64,000 nt of DNA from Amaricoccus sp003258405 (GCF_043226085.1 NZ_CP171225.1:2046001-2110000), one strand, 5' to 3'. Positions 7,627 to 20,262 are shown, counted from the stretch's first letter. Notes: generated by a model from the sequence alone, not told the origin. Made by a program: numbers and translations.

Positions 7627-9911
7627 GCGATGCCCCGCTGGGCATCAACCGCCCGAAGTACCCGTTCCGGTGTTGCGGGCGCATCGAGCGCGACGTAGCG
7701 GCTTCCGTCGCCGCACGCGGCGATCGCGTCGGAAATCGCCATGAGGGCCGACACCCCGAGCATGAACGGAGGCTCACCCACCGCTTTCGAGCGGTGAATG
7801 GTCTCCTCCCGGTTGCGCCCGTCCCAGAGCGCCACATTGAAGACCTGCGGCCGGTCGGAGGCGCAGGGGATCTTGTAGGTCGAAGGCGCATGGGTGCGGA
7901 GCCGCCCCTGCCCGTCCCAGACCAGCTCCTCGGTCGTGAGCCAGCCTGCGCCCTGCACATAGGCGCCCTCGATCTGGCCAATGTCGATGGCCGGGTTGAG
8001 GCTCGCTCCCACGTCGTGGAGAATGTCCGCCCGCAGGATGCGATATTCGCCGGTAAGCGTGTCGATGGCGACCTCCGTCACCGCCGCGCCATAGGCGAAG
8101 TAGTAGAAAGGCCTGCCCCGGCCCGCGCGCCGGTCCCACTGCACCTTCGGGGTGGCGTAGTAACCTGTTGCCGAAAGCTGCACCCGCGCCATGTAGGCGG
8201 CCTCGACCAGTTCTGCAAAGCGCAGCCGCTCGGCACCGATCACCACCTCGCCGCCCTCGAACCGGATCGCATCACGATCGATCTGCCAGCGTTCGGCGGC
8301 GAAATCGCGCAGCCGATCGGCGATGGTGTCGCAGGCAGCCTTCACCGCCATGCCATTGAGGTCGGAGCCCGAGGAGGCTGCCGTAGCCGAGGTATTGGGC
8401 ACCTTGCCGGTATCGGTCGCGGTGATCCGGACAGCGCCCAGCGGCAGGCCGAAGACACCCGCCGCCACTTGCGCGACCTTGGTGTGCAGCCCCTGCCCCA
8501 TCTCGGTGCCGCCATGATTGAGATGGACCGAGCCGTCGGTATAGACATGGACGAGCGCGCCGGCCTGGTTGAGATGGGTGAGCGTGAAGGAAATCCCGAA
8601 CTTCACGGGTGTGAGGGCAATGCCGCGCTTCAGAACCCGGCTTTCCGCATTGAAGGCCGCGATCCCGGCCCGCCGTTCGGCATAGTCCGCGCGCACTGCC
8701 AGGTCTGCGATGAGCTCGGGCGCCACGTTGTCTTCCACCACCATGTGGTAGGGCGTGACGGTGCGCGGCCCCTCCCTGTCGTAGAGATTGGCCTGCCGGA
8801 CGCTCAGCGGGTCGAGCCGGAGGCTTGCGGCAATATGGTCCATCACCCGCTCGATGCCGACGAGCCCCTGCGGCCCGCCGAAGCCACGGAACGCGGTGAA
8901 GGAGCAGAGGTTGGTCTTCACCCGGTGGGAGGTGATCCGTACATGCGGCAGGAAATAGGCATTGTCGGCATGGAGCATTGCCCGGTCCGCCACGGGCAGC
9001 GAAAGATCGTTCGACCAGCCGCAATTGCAGAACTGCTCGAAAACGATCCCTTCGAGCCGCCCGTCCGCTGCAACGCCGGCGCGATAACGCACCTGGAAGG
9101 GATGGCGCTTGCCCGTGATCACCATGTCGTCGTCGCGGTCGTAGCGCATGGCGCAGGGCCTGCCTGTCAGCCGGGCCGCCACGGCGCAGGAGACCGCGAG
9201 CGCATTGCCCTGACTTTCCTTGCCCCCGAAGCCGCCGCCCATGCGCCGCATCTCGACCCGGACGGCGTTGAAGGGCACATGCAGCGCGTGGGCGACCTTG
9301 TGCTGGATTTCGCTCGGGTGCTGGGTCGAGGAGAGCACCAGAATCTCGTCGCCTTCGCCCGGGACGGCGTGGGCCGCCTGCCCCTCGAGGTAGAAATGCT
9401 CCTGGCCGCCGATCTCCATCGTGCCTTCGATGACATGGGCAGCAGCCGCGATGGCGGGTTCCGGCGCCCCCCGCAGATATTCGACCGGCGGCTCGATCAG
9501 ACTGTCCACCGCGAGGCCATCGTCGATGGTCAGGAGCGCCGGCAGGTCCTCGTAGCTGACCTTGCCGAGCCGCGCTGCCTTGCGGGCGGCGAGATGGCTT
9601 TCGGCAACCACGAGAAAGAGCGGCTGGCCGTGGAAGAACACCTCGCCCTCGGCCAGCATCGGCTCGGGCACCGGCGAGGGCGAGACATCGTTCGCTCCCG
9701 GCAGATCCGCCGCGGTCAACACCGCGACGACACCGGGTGCGGCCCGCACCGCGTCGAGATCCATGGCCGTGATCCGCGCTCGCGCCCGGTCCGAGAGGCC
9801 GAAGGCGAGATGCAGCGCGCCCGGCGGCAGCGGCACGTCATCAACATAGCGCGCGGTGCCAGTGACATGCAGCGGGCCGCTTTCATGCGGGAGGGATCGA
9901 TGAACCGTCAT
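7620..9911 (-). CDS. xdhB: Xanthine dehydrogenase, molybdopterin-binding subunit
   Basis: This 763-residue catalytic subunit hydroxylates hypoxanthine and xanthine to urate at a Mo-pterin centre. Visible features are HVTGTARYVDDVPLPPGALH at the N terminus, the pterin loop GGFGGKE, FRGFGGPQG, and GEPPFMLG near residue 712. The Glu of that last motif is the general base in this family. Its length agrees with XdhB of Rhodobacter capsulatus. It overlaps xdhA by four bases and xdhC by seven, so the three genes are coupled. Confidence 0.96.
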   Translation of the reverse strand: MTVHRSLPHESGPLHVTGTARYVDDVPLPPGALHLAFGLSDRARARITAMDLDAVRAAPGVVAVLTAADLPGANDVSPSPVPEPMLAEGEVFFHGQPLFLVVAESHLAARKAARLGKVSYEDLPALLTIDDGLAVDSLIEPPVEYLRGAPEPAIAAAAHVIEGTMEIGGQEHFYLEGQAAHAVPGEGDEILVLSSTQHPSEIQHKVAHALHVPFNAVRVEMRRMGGGFGGKESQGNALAVSCAVAARLTGRPCAMRYDRDDDMVITGKRHPFQVRYRAGVAADGRLEGIVFEQFCNCGWSNDLSLPVADRAMLHADNAYFLPHVRITSHRVKTNLCSFTAFRGFGGPQGLVGIERVMDHIAASLRLDPLSVRQANLYDREGPRTVTPYHMVVEDNVAPELIADLAVRADYAERRAGIAAFNAESRVLKRGIALTPVKFGISFTLTHLNQAGALVHVYTDGSVHLNHGGTEMGQGLHTKVAQVAAGVFGLPLGAVRITATDTGKVPNTSATAASSGSDLNGMAVKAACDTIADRLRDFAAERWQIDRDAIRFEGGEVVIGAERLRFAELVEAAYMARVQLSATGYYATPKVQWDRRAGRGRPFYYFAYGAAVTEVAIDTLTGEYRILRADILHDVGASLNPAIDIGQIEGAYVQGAGWLTTEELVWDGQGRLRTHAPSTYKIPCASDRPQVFNVALWDGRNREETIHRSKAVGEPPFMLGVSALMAISDAIAACGDGSRYVALDAPATPERVLRAVDAQRGIAW

Positions 9912-11254
9912 GCCAGCGCCTCCCCGGCAAGCCGTATCGCCGTTGCGCCCTCGGTCTCGAGAAAATAGCGCATCAGAAGGTTGCCGCAGAGCCGCGCGCG
10001 ATAGGCAGCGGAGGCGCGCATGTCGCTGATCGGGCTGTAATCCTCGGCGAAGATCGGTTGTGCGGAGCGGATCGTCGCCTCGGACCAGGGCTTGCCGACG
10101 AGAAATGTCTCGACGGCGCGCGCGCGCTTCGGCGTGGCGGCGACTCCGCCAAAGGCGATACGGGCCGCGACGATCCCGCCGCTTTCGATGGTGAGGGCAA
10201 AGCAGCCGCAGACGGCCGAAATGTCCTGATCGAAGCGTTTCGACACCTTGTAGCAGCGCAGCCTGTCGGGCTGGGCCGGGATGAAGACGCTTTCGACGAA
10301 CTCGCCCGGCGCGCGATCCTGCTTGCCATAATCAAGGAAGAAATCCTCCAGCGGGATCTCCCGCCGCACGGCAGCCCGCCGCAGGGTCAGCCGAGCCCCG
10401 AGTGCAATCAGCGCGGGCGGGCTGTCGCCGATCGGCGAGCCGTTGGCAATGTTGCCGCCGATGGTCGCGGCATTGCGCACCTGGACCGAGGCGAAGCGCC
10501 GCAGCATCTCGGCGAGATCGGCGTAATGTGGCGCGACCGCCCCACGCAGGCGCTCCATGTCGACCATGGCTCCGATGCGCAAACCGTCCGGCGTTTCCTC
10601 GATGCGATCAAGCCCGGCGACCTGCGAGAGGAACGCGACTTCGGGCAGTTCCCTCAGCGCCTTCGTCACCCACAGCCCCACATCGGTCGCCCCGCCCACG
10701 AGCACGGCGCCGGGATGATCGGCATACCAGTCCGCAAAATCGTCGAGATCCTGACGTGGCGGCGAAACTTCCTGAGGGTCGAGCGCGGGCGAGGAAAGCG
10801 CGGAGGCGGCCTCGGCGGCCCGCAGGATCGGAGCGTAGCCGGTGCAGCGGCAAAGGTTGCCCGCGAGCACGTCGTCCCAGTCCTGCCGCCCCTGCATCTG
10901 GGCAACCGCGAGCGACATCACGATGCCCGGCGTGCAGAAGCCGCATTGAGAGCCGTGATGCTCGACCATCGCCTCCTGCACCGGGTGGAGCCCGTTTTCG
11001 CCCGCGAGCCCCTCGACGGTGCGGACCGAAAGCCCCTCGATCTGGGGCAGGAACAGGATGCAGGCGTTGAGCGCGCGGGGGCCCGAGGGGCCGGTCACCA
11101 TGACCGTGCAGGCCCCGCAATCTCCTTCGTTGCAGCCCTCCTTGGTGCCCGTAAGGGCCTTTTCCTCACGGAGCCAGTCGAGGAGGGTTTGCGTCGGGGC
11201 CGGGTCGGGAATTTCGACGGGGCGGCCGTTGAGGCGGAAGCGCAGCACCGCCAT
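9908..11254 (-). CDS. xdhA: Xanthine dehydrogenase, FeS/FAD small subunit
   Basis: The ATG at 11254 gives 448 residues. The N-terminal plant-type 2Fe-2S domain has Cys41, Cys46, Cys49 and Cys65. The second 2Fe-2S domain has Cys103, Cys106, Cys134 and Cys136 (CGFCTPG and CRCTGY). The remaining part is the FAD domain, with VGGATDVGLWV and ATIGGNIANGSPIGD. Electrons pass from XdhB through the clusters to FAD and NAD. The open frame extends to 11359, but those residues are not typical of the family and no ribosome site favours them. It is the first gene of the operon; the promoter should lie in 11255-11527. Confidence 0.94.
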   Translation of the reverse strand: MAVLRFRLNGRPVEIPDPAPTQTLLDWLREEKALTGTKEGCNEGDCGACTVMVTGPSGPRALNACILFLPQIEGLSVRTVEGLAGENGLHPVQEAMVEHHGSQCGFCTPGIVMSLAVAQMQGRQDWDDVLAGNLCRCTGYAPILRAAEAASALSSPALDPQEVSPPRQDLDDFADWYADHPGAVLVGGATDVGLWVTKALRELPEVAFLSQVAGLDRIEETPDGLRIGAMVDMERLRGAVAPHYADLAEMLRRFASVQVRNAATIGGNIANGSPIGDSPPALIALGARLTLRRAAVRREIPLEDFFLDYGKQDRAPGEFVESVFIPAQPDRLRCYKVSKRFDQDISAVCGCFALTIESGGIVAARIAFGGVAATPKRARAVETFLVGKPWSEATIRSAQPIFAEDYSPISDMRASAAYRARLCGNLLMRYFLETEGATAIRLAGEALA

Positions 11255-11483
11255 CACGGGTGCCGGACACGAGATGCGAGGCAGACGGCGGATTTCGGCA
11301 TTCGGGGCTCCGGATCTGGCTAGAGCCGTCATCTGGCAATGAAAACCGCCGGATTGCAAGGCGCGAGCAAAGGGTATCCCCGTGGCTGCCCGCCGTTTGG
11401 GCGGTGGTGGATCGGCGTGCCGGGTGCTTGGGCAGTATGCGCATCAACCGCAGGCGCCGCGGGCCGGCCAGGCGGAAAAGGGC

Positions 11484-11522
11484 GTATGGAATCCGTATGG
11501 AATCGATATGGAATTCGTATGG
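11484..11522. repeat. Three and a half 11-bp tandem repeats (GTATGGAATCC type)
   Basis: Units GTATGGAATCC (11484-11494), GTATGGAATCG (11495-11505), ATATGGAATTC (11506-11516) and a partial GTATGG. The 11-bp period places each copy on nearly the same face of the helix. The array is 230 bp upstream of xdhA and directly beyond the pabC stop, so it may be an activator or repressor array for the xdh operon. The rest of 11255-11527 shows no gene. Confidence 0.6.
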
Positions 11523-11527
11523 CAAAT

Positions 11528-12163
11528 TCAGGGCACCAGGCGCGCGGGCAAGAGGCCGCGAAGCGAATTGCCGATGAGGAGCTCTCCCTCGCGGAGGTCG
11601 CCTTCGGTGAGCACCGCCTCGCGGGCGCGCCCCTCGTCGAGAAGCGCTTCGCGCAACACGCCCGGCAGGAGGCCCGAGGCAAGCGGCGGGGTCAGCAGCA
11701 GGCCGCCGCGTCGCAGGAAGACATTGGTGATCGTGCCCTCGCAGAGCTCGCCGCGGGTGTTGAGGAAGAGCCATTCGTCGAGCCCCTCCGGCAGCGCGGC
11801 CCGGGCGCGGTCGTAGCGGGCGCGGAGGCTCGTCTTCACCCGCAGCCAGGGATCAGTTGGGTCGAGGCGTTCGGCATGGACGGCGACCTTCCAGACCTCG
11901 GGCCCCGGCAGGAGCGGCGCGGACTGCACCGCCGGCCGCCCCGCGAGATCGAGCGTGAGGCGCACGCGCAGGGGATCCGCACCGCCGAGGGCCGCAAGGG
12001 CCCGGTCGATGGCCGCGCGCTCGAAGGGCACGCCGAGGGCACGCGCCGTCGCTTCGAGGCGCGCAAGATGCAGCTCCAGCCGGACAAAGGCTCCCTCGCG
12101 CCAGCCGAAAGTCTCGATGAGGGTCAGCCCTCCGGGAAGGGGGCCGCGAAACGCGCTTTCCAC
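11528..12163 (-). CDS. pabC: Aminotransferase class IV, probable 4-amino-4-deoxychorismate lyase
   Basis: This 211-residue PLP enzyme of fold type IV probably releases pyruvate from aminodeoxychorismate to give p-aminobenzoate for folate. Landmarks are LIETFGWREGAFVRLELHLARL, a conserved Lys in RVKTSLRARYD, the hallmark FLNTRGELCEGTITNVF and PPLASGLLPGVLRE. I chose the GTG at 12163 because GAGGAA lies six bases upstream; the longer frame runs antisense-like through pabB. It overlaps the end of pabB by 40 bases, which couples the two folate genes. Confidence 0.85.
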   Translation of the reverse strand: MESAFRGPLPGGLTLIETFGWREGAFVRLELHLARLEATARALGVPFERAAIDRALAALGGADPLRVRLTLDLAGRPAVQSAPLLPGPEVWKVAVHAERLDPTDPWLRVKTSLRARYDRARAALPEGLDEWLFLNTRGELCEGTITNVFLRRGGLLLTPPLASGLLPGVLREALLDEGRAREAVLTEGDLREGELLIGNSLRGLLPARLVP

Positions 12164-13251
12164 AGTGCTTCCTCGTATTCCGATGCGGCCGTCGAATCGG
12201 CGACGATGCCGCCGCCGACGTTGAGCACCGCAGCGCCGCCCGGCGAGAGCGTCAGCGTGCGGATCGGCACGTTGAAGGCGGCGCGGCCGTCCGGCGCGAG
12301 CCAGCCGATGGCGCCGCAATAGGCCTCGCGCGGCCAGGGTTCGAGCTCGCGGATGATTTCCATCGCACGGACCTTGGGCGCACCGGTCACGGAGCCGCAG
12401 GGAAAGAGCGCAGCGAAGAGACCAGCAAGGCCGGTGCCGGGGCGGAGACGGCCCCGAACCCGCGAGATCATCTGGTGCACGGTGGCGTAGGTCTCGACCT
12501 CGAAGAGTGCCGGCACCCGGACGGAACCGATCTCGGCAATCCGGCCGATGTCGTTGCGCAGCAGATCGACGATCATCAGGTTCTCGGCGCGATTCTTGGG
12601 ATCGACCGCGAGGGCCGCGGCGAGGTGCGCGTCGCGGGCCGGATCGGTGTCGCGGGGCGCGGTGCCCTTCATCGGCCACGCCTCGATCCCGCCCTGCCCG
12701 TCGAGCGCGAAGAAGAGCTCCGGCGAACGCGAGAGCAGCACGGTTTCACCAAGCGCCACCAGCGCCCCGAAGCCGACCGGCTGCCGCGCCGCGAGCGCGG
12801 CGGCGAGCGCGGCAGGATCGCCCTCCCAGCGGCCATCGAGCGGCATGGTGAGGTTCACCTGGTAGATATCACCCGCCCGGAGGTAATCGGCAACGCGCTC
12901 GAAGGCCGCCGCGTATTCCTCCCGGCTCCAACGCGGGCGGAAGGCCGAGAGTACCCCACCGGGCGCTGCGGGCCGCGCGGGCCCCGGTGCGGCCGCGAAG
13001 AGGCAGAAATCGAGGAGCGGCAGGCGACGCTCGGCGGGCAGGAGCGGGGCGAGCCGGGGCTCGAGCACATAGCCGAGCTCATAGCTTGCATAGCCCGCCG
13101 CCCAGAGCCCGGCGGCCTGCGCCGCCTCGATCGCCTCGAGCGCTGCGGGCACATCGGCGGGGACATCGGCAGTCACCCGGGCCACGGGCGCGGCGAAGCG
13201 TGCCGCCCCCCCGGCCGGACCGAAATCGAGCTCGATGTAGCCTTCCTGCAC
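12124..13251 (-). CDS. pabB: Aminodeoxychorismate synthase component I
   Basis: This 375-residue chorismate-utilising enzyme makes 4-amino-4-deoxychorismate with a glutaminase partner (PabA or a shared TrpG). Motifs are AGDIYQVNLTMPL, SRSPELFF, WPMKGTAPRDTDP, NLMIVDLLRNDIGR, SVTGAPKVRAMEI and GGGIVADSTAASEYEE. It lacks the full N-terminal tryptophan-binding region of TrpE and is shorter, as is usual for bacterial PabB. The neighbour pabC supports the folate assignment. The trpG at 45 kb could supply ammonia to both enzymes, but that is inference. Confidence 0.93.
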   Translation of the reverse strand: MQEGYIELDFGPAGGAARFAAPVARVTADVPADVPAALEAIEAAQAAGLWAAGYASYELGYVLEPRLAPLLPAERRLPLLDFCLFAAAPGPARPAAPGGVLSAFRPRWSREEYAAAFERVADYLRAGDIYQVNLTMPLDGRWEGDPAALAAALAARQPVGFGALVALGETVLLSRSPELFFALDGQGGIEAWPMKGTAPRDTDPARDAHLAAALAVDPKNRAENLMIVDLLRNDIGRIAEIGSVRVPALFEVETYATVHQMISRVRGRLRPGTGLAGLFAALFPCGSVTGAPKVRAMEIIRELEPWPREAYCGAIGWLAPDGRAAFNVPIRTLTLSPGGAAVLNVGGGIVADSTAASEYEEALWKARFAAPFPEG

Positions 13252-13392
13252 CGCTTGCGAATCCCCGCCCGGAAAGCGCCGCTGATGCGATGCGACGGGC
13301 TCTGTGTCAATGCCGATCCGGCCTCGCGCCGCGGACGGCGGAGCGCAAATCCGGCAGTGGACCTGGCCTCGCGCCCCCCCTAGTCTCGCGCC

Positions 13393-16848
<3,456 letters not shown>

Positions 16849-16863
16849 GGCCGCCCGCGCGCC

Positions 16864-17295
16864 TCAGGCCGGGCGTTTCGGGAGCGGGCGGACGTAGATC
16901 TCGAGCCGATGATCGACGATCGCGAAGCCGTAGCGGCGGGCGATCTCGGTCTGGATGCGCTCGATCTCGTCGGAGCGGAACTCGACCACCTCGCCGGTCT
17001 CGATATTGATGAAATGGTCGTGATGGCCGCGGCCGATTGCCTCGTAGCGGGCCCGCCCGTCGGCGAAGGTGTGTTTCTCGACGAGCCCGTTCTGCTCGAG
17101 CAGGTTCATCGTCCGGTAGACCGTGGCAATCGCGATGCCGGGATCGATCGCGCTCACCCGCCGGTGCAGCTCCTCGACATCCGGATGATCGGTCGCCTCC
17201 GAGAGCACCTGCATGATCACCTTGCGCGGGCCGGTGAGCCTTACCCCCTGTTCACGGCAGAGATCGGCGAGGCTTTCACGGGCAGGCTTGGTCAT
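16864..17295 (-). CDS. Fur-family metalloregulator (Fur/Mur type)
   Basis: This 143-residue protein has the winged-helix domain (VRLTGPRKVIMQVLSE, IAIATVYRTMNLLEQNGLV) and the metal-binding region GRGHHDHFINIETGEVVEF. It lacks the C-terminal CxxC structural zinc motifs. In alphaproteobacteria closely similar proteins often act as Mur, a manganese-responsive repressor, rather than as iron-sensing Fur. Iron versus manganese cannot be decided from the sequence. It probably binds DNA as a dimer upstream of metal-transport genes, none of which is in the window. Confidence 0.88.
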   Translation of the reverse strand: MTKPARESLADLCREQGVRLTGPRKVIMQVLSEATDHPDVEELHRRVSAIDPGIAIATVYRTMNLLEQNGLVEKHTFADGRARYEAIGRGHHDHFINIETGEVVEFRSDEIERIQTEIARRYGFAIVDHRLEIYVRPLPKRPA

Positions 17296-17652
17296 CGCGC
17301 GCAGGTCTCCTCACGTCTCCCGCCGCGCGGCCTCACGCAGCGGGAGGAACTTTACGCCAAACGCCGGGCGGGTGCAAAAGGTCCGGGACGGACGAGCCTG
17401 CTGCCGCACGTCGGGTGCCTCGTGAAACGCCTCGGCCACTGCGCCCCCGGGACGAACGCCCCTAGGTTCACCCCAAGGCAGCGCCTCATTGGCCTCTGCG
17501 CGTTCGTGCCGTGGCATCGGAGTCGCGCGATTTCGCCTCGCTCCAGATGGTGTTCCTGGCGCGCCGTGGAATGGTTGACCGGCGCGGTCGGGTGTTAACG
17601 GTTTGTTCATCCATCATCGGTGATCCCAGAGACATTGACTGGGAGATTTGAG
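17296..17652. other. Intergenic region between the Fur-like gene and a secreted protein gene
   Basis: This 357-bp stretch holds the 5' side of two divergent genes. Apart from a possible short minus-strand frame (17486-17617), nothing coding is evident. No clear promoter pair could be picked by eye. Confidence 0.4.
17486..17617 (-). CDS. Possible small basic protein
   Basis: A 43-codon frame beginning with two ATGs encodes an Arg-rich product (MMDEQTVNTRPRRSTIPRR, then a segment WSEAKSRDSDATAR). Composition and the absence of long hydrophobic stretches look protein-like, but the ribosome site (GGGAT) is weak and no family is recognised. It could be noise. Confidence 0.25.
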   Translation of the reverse strand: MMDEQTVNTRPRRSTIPRRARNTIWSEAKSRDSDATARTRRGQ

Positions 17653-18111
17653 ATGACCCGATTTTTCGTGACACTCGTGGCCGCCATTGCGGTGCAGATA
17701 CCCGCCTCCGCGCCGTCAGAAGCCGGCCCCTACCAGAACAGGCTCAGCGAGTGCATCGTTGCCAGCGCCACGGATGCCGACCGGCTGACGCTGATCCGCT
17801 GGGTGGTGACGGCCTATCTGCAGAATCCCGCCGTGGGCGAGCTTGCGCAGGTGCCGCCGGAGACGGCGAACGAGGTGAGCGAGAAAATGGCACGCCTTTT
17901 CGAGAAGCTTGCCTTTGAGACCTGCCACGGGGAAATGCAGGACGCTTTCCGTTTCGAAGGCCCCGGCGCGCTGGAAACGGCCTTCACGACCTTCGGATCG
18001 GTCGCGGGGCGCGGGCTCACCGGCGATCCGCAGGTGAACAGCTACATGCTGGACTTCGTATCTCACGTCGATCACACGCGGCTCAAGGCGCTGACCGGTA
18101 TCGCGGACTGA
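17653..18111 (+). CDS. Secreted hypothetical protein
   Basis: This 152-residue protein has a typical signal peptide (MTRFFVTLVAAIAVQIPASA) and a mature part that starts near APSEAGPYQNRLSECIVAS. Two cysteines (in SECIV and ETCHG) may form a disulphide in the periplasm. GGGAG seven bases before the ATG decides the start. No known domain is recognised. The gene ends three bases before the convergent thyX stop. Function unknown. Confidence 0.7.
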   Translation: MTRFFVTLVAAIAVQIPASAPSEAGPYQNRLSECIVASATDADRLTLIRWVVTAYLQNPAVGELAQVPPETANEVSEKMARLFEKLAFETCHGEMQDAFRFEGPGALETAFTTFGSVAGRGLTGDPQVNSYMLDFVSHVDHTRLKALTGIAD

Positions 18112-18114
18112 CCG

Positions 18115-19023
18115 TCAGCGGGCGAGGCTTGCCTCGAACTCCCGCCATTCGCCCTTGCTCATGCCGCTGTCTTCCTGGGTCACGGTTTCGCCCGCAAGCA
18201 TCCGGCGGAGGCAGTCCATGCCCTTGCCGGAGAAGGCAACGGCGTTGAGGCGGTAATCCTCGAAGGCGGCATAGGCGGCTGGCACCCAATCCTTCACCAC
18301 CTCGCAGATCGCCTGCGCATAGACGCGGATCTCGTATTGCGCGTGCGGGTCGGCGCGCAGGCGCAGGAAGTGGAAGAGGTTGTGAAGGTCCACCTTCCAA
18401 TACCACTGGGTGTAGATGTTGGCGGGCAGGTTCACGCGGGCGAGCTCACGGGCGAGGCCCTGCTTGCCCTCGGTCGAGAGCATCGTCTCGTAATGATCGT
18501 AGGCGCGCCCCGCATCGGAGCGCAGGATGTCGAGCACGCGCGCAGCCTCCTCCGGGGCGAGGATCTCGCCGCGGCCCTGGTTGTTGGTCGAGGATTGTGC
18601 GGCAAGCTGTTCCGGTGCCGGGATGTAGAACTCGCGATCGAGGATCGAATAGCGCGCGGAATATTCGTTCACGTTGGCGGTGCGGTGGCGGATCCACTGC
18701 CGCGCCACGAAGACCGGCAGCTTCACATGCAGCTTGATCTCGCACATCTCGAACGGGGTCGAGTGCCAGTGGCGCATGAGATAGCGGATGAGGCCGGAAT
18801 CGTCGCGGGCCTTCTTCGTGCCGGCGCCATAGGAGACCCGTGCGGCCTGAACGATTGCCGCATCGTCGCCCATGTAGTCCACGACGCGCACGAAACCATG
18901 GTCGAGAACCGGGATCGCCGTGTGGAGATGCTGCTCGATTCCGGGTGCGGTGGCGCGCAGGGTTTCCCGCGCCGTCTCACGCTGGGCTGCGATCTCAGCC
19001 TTTTGTTCTGCACTGAGCGACAT
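18115..19023 (-). CDS. thyX: FAD-dependent thymidylate synthase
   Basis: This 302-residue flavoenzyme makes dTMP from dUMP using methylene-tetrahydrofolate and reduced FAD. The ThyX signature appears as RHRTANVNEYSARYS beginning at residue 112 (family form RHRxxSxNExSxRY; the first Ser position is Ala). Substrate-binding segments include PVFVARQWI and LPANIYTQWYWKVDLHNLFHFL. The gene is read alone, divergently from gloA. Confidence 0.96.
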   Translation of the reverse strand: MSLSAEQKAEIAAQRETARETLRATAPGIEQHLHTAIPVLDHGFVRVVDYMGDDAAIVQAARVSYGAGTKKARDDSGLIRYLMRHWHSTPFEMCEIKLHVKLPVFVARQWIRHRTANVNEYSARYSILDREFYIPAPEQLAAQSSTNNQGRGEILAPEEAARVLDILRSDAGRAYDHYETMLSTEGKQGLARELARVNLPANIYTQWYWKVDLHNLFHFLRLRADPHAQYEIRVYAQAICEVVKDWVPAAYAAFEDYRLNAVAFSGKGMDCLRRMLAGETVTQEDSGMSKGEWREFEASLAR

Positions 19024-19099
19024 ATGTTAACCTCTTGGACGATCCGGATCGGGATTCGTTTCGTCTACATATAGAATGGAATACAGCAGGAGACGCAAC

Positions 19100-19528
19100 A
19101 TGAAGATCAAATACCTCCATACGATGGTGCGGGTGACCGACCTGGAGGAGTCGAAGCGCTTCTACTGCGATCTGCTCGGGTTAACGCAGGTGCGGCGTAT
19201 CGACAACGAGAAGGGCAAGTTCACGCTCGTCTTTCTCGCCCCTCCCGGCCAGGAGGAGGCCGCGGTCGAACTCACCTACAACTGGGACAGCGACGAGACC
19301 TATACCGGCGGGCGGAACTTCGGTCATCTCGCCTACGGCGTCGAGAACATCTACAAGATGTGCGAGAAGCTTCAGGAGGCGGGCGTGACGATCAACCGGC
19401 CGCCGCGCGACGGGCACATGGCCTTCGTGCGCTCGCCCGACGGCATCTCGATCGAGCTGCTGCAGATCGGCGAGGCGTTGCCCGAGGCCGAGCCCTGGGC
19501 GAGCATGGAAAACACCGGAAGCTGGTGA
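19100..19528 (+). CDS. gloA: Lactoylglutathione lyase (glyoxalase I)
   Basis: This 142-residue VOC-fold enzyme converts the methylglyoxal-glutathione hemithioacetal to lactoylglutathione. The metal ligands expected in GloA are visible: His in YLHTMVRVTD, Glu in AAVELTYNW, His in NFGHLAYGV, Glu in SIELLQ. AGGAG seven bases before the ATG at 19100 decides this start over an upstream ATG at 19076. It lies five bases before a gene for a secreted protein and may be cotranscribed with it. Confidence 0.93.
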   Translation: MKIKYLHTMVRVTDLEESKRFYCDLLGLTQVRRIDNEKGKFTLVFLAPPGQEEAAVELTYNWDSDETYTGGRNFGHLAYGVENIYKMCEKLQEAGVTINRPPRDGHMAFVRSPDGISIELLQIGEALPEAEPWASMENTGSW

Positions 19529-19533
19529 GTGGC

Positions 19534-20232
19534 ATGGGGCGGCGGTCTCTCGCGTTGGCGTTCCTCGCCCTGCTGCCCCTGAAGGCGGAGGCGGCCGGGT
19601 GCCGCCTCGCGCTCGCCCTCGCCCTCGATGTCTCCTCCTCGGTGGACTCGTTCGAATACGCGCTGCAGAAGCAGGGGCTGGCGGCAGCGCTGACCGCCCC
19701 CGAGGTCGTGCGTGCATTCTTTGCCGTGCCGGGCCAGCCGGTGGCGCTCCTCGTCTATGAATGGAGCGGTCGGCACCAGCAGCTGGTGCGGCAGAACTGG
19801 CGGGTCATCGAGGAGCCAGAGGATCTCAAGGCCATTGCCGTCGGACTTGCCGCCATGCCGCGGACTCATGCAAACCTCCCGACCGCAATCGGCGCGGCGA
19901 TGGCCTTCGGCGGCCGGCTGCTCGATGTCGGGCCCGACTGCCTCGAGCGCAAGCTCGACATTTCGGGGGACGGCACCAACAACGACGGCGTCTGGCCTGG
20001 CGACATCCACACCCTGCCGATGCTGCGCGACGTGACGGTGAACGGGTTGGTGATCGGGCACAACCGGGACGTGCTGGCGATCTACTACGATCAGTTCGTG
20101 ATCCAGGGGCCCGGCGCCTTCGTGGAGCTCGCCGAGGATCATGCCGACTTCGAACGCGCGATGCGCCGCAAGCTGGTGCGGGAGGTGGGGGTGAGTGCGC
20201 TGAGCTTCGCCCTCCCGGCCGATGGCCCCTGA
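19534..20232 (+). CDS. DUF1194-like secreted protein with VWA-like fold
   Basis: This 232-residue protein has a signal peptide (MGRRSLALAFLALLPLKAEA). The mature part opens CRLALALALDVSSSVDSFEYAL; DVSSSVD is a MIDAS-like DxSxS motif of von Willebrand A domains. Further VWA-like segments are SGDGTNNDGVWP and VNGLVIGH. Its role is unknown, but the family is exported and may bind a divalent cation and a protein partner. It follows gloA after five bases, and ssrA begins just downstream. Confidence 0.78.
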   Translation: MGRRSLALAFLALLPLKAEAAGCRLALALALDVSSSVDSFEYALQKQGLAAALTAPEVVRAFFAVPGQPVALLVYEWSGRHQQLVRQNWRVIEEPEDLKAIAVGLAAMPRTHANLPTAIGAAMAFGGRLLDVGPDCLERKLDISGDGTNNDGVWPGDIHTLPMLRDVTVNGLVIGHNRDVLAIYYDQFVIQGPGAFVELAEDHADFERAMRRKLVREVGVSALSFALPADGP

Positions 20233-20262
20233 AGGCACTTGCCGGCTTTGGCGGATGCCCCC

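Noticed and set aside
7794..9968. A 724-codon plus-strand frame opposite xdhB
   Set aside because: Antisense shadow of a clear xanthine dehydrogenase subunit gene.
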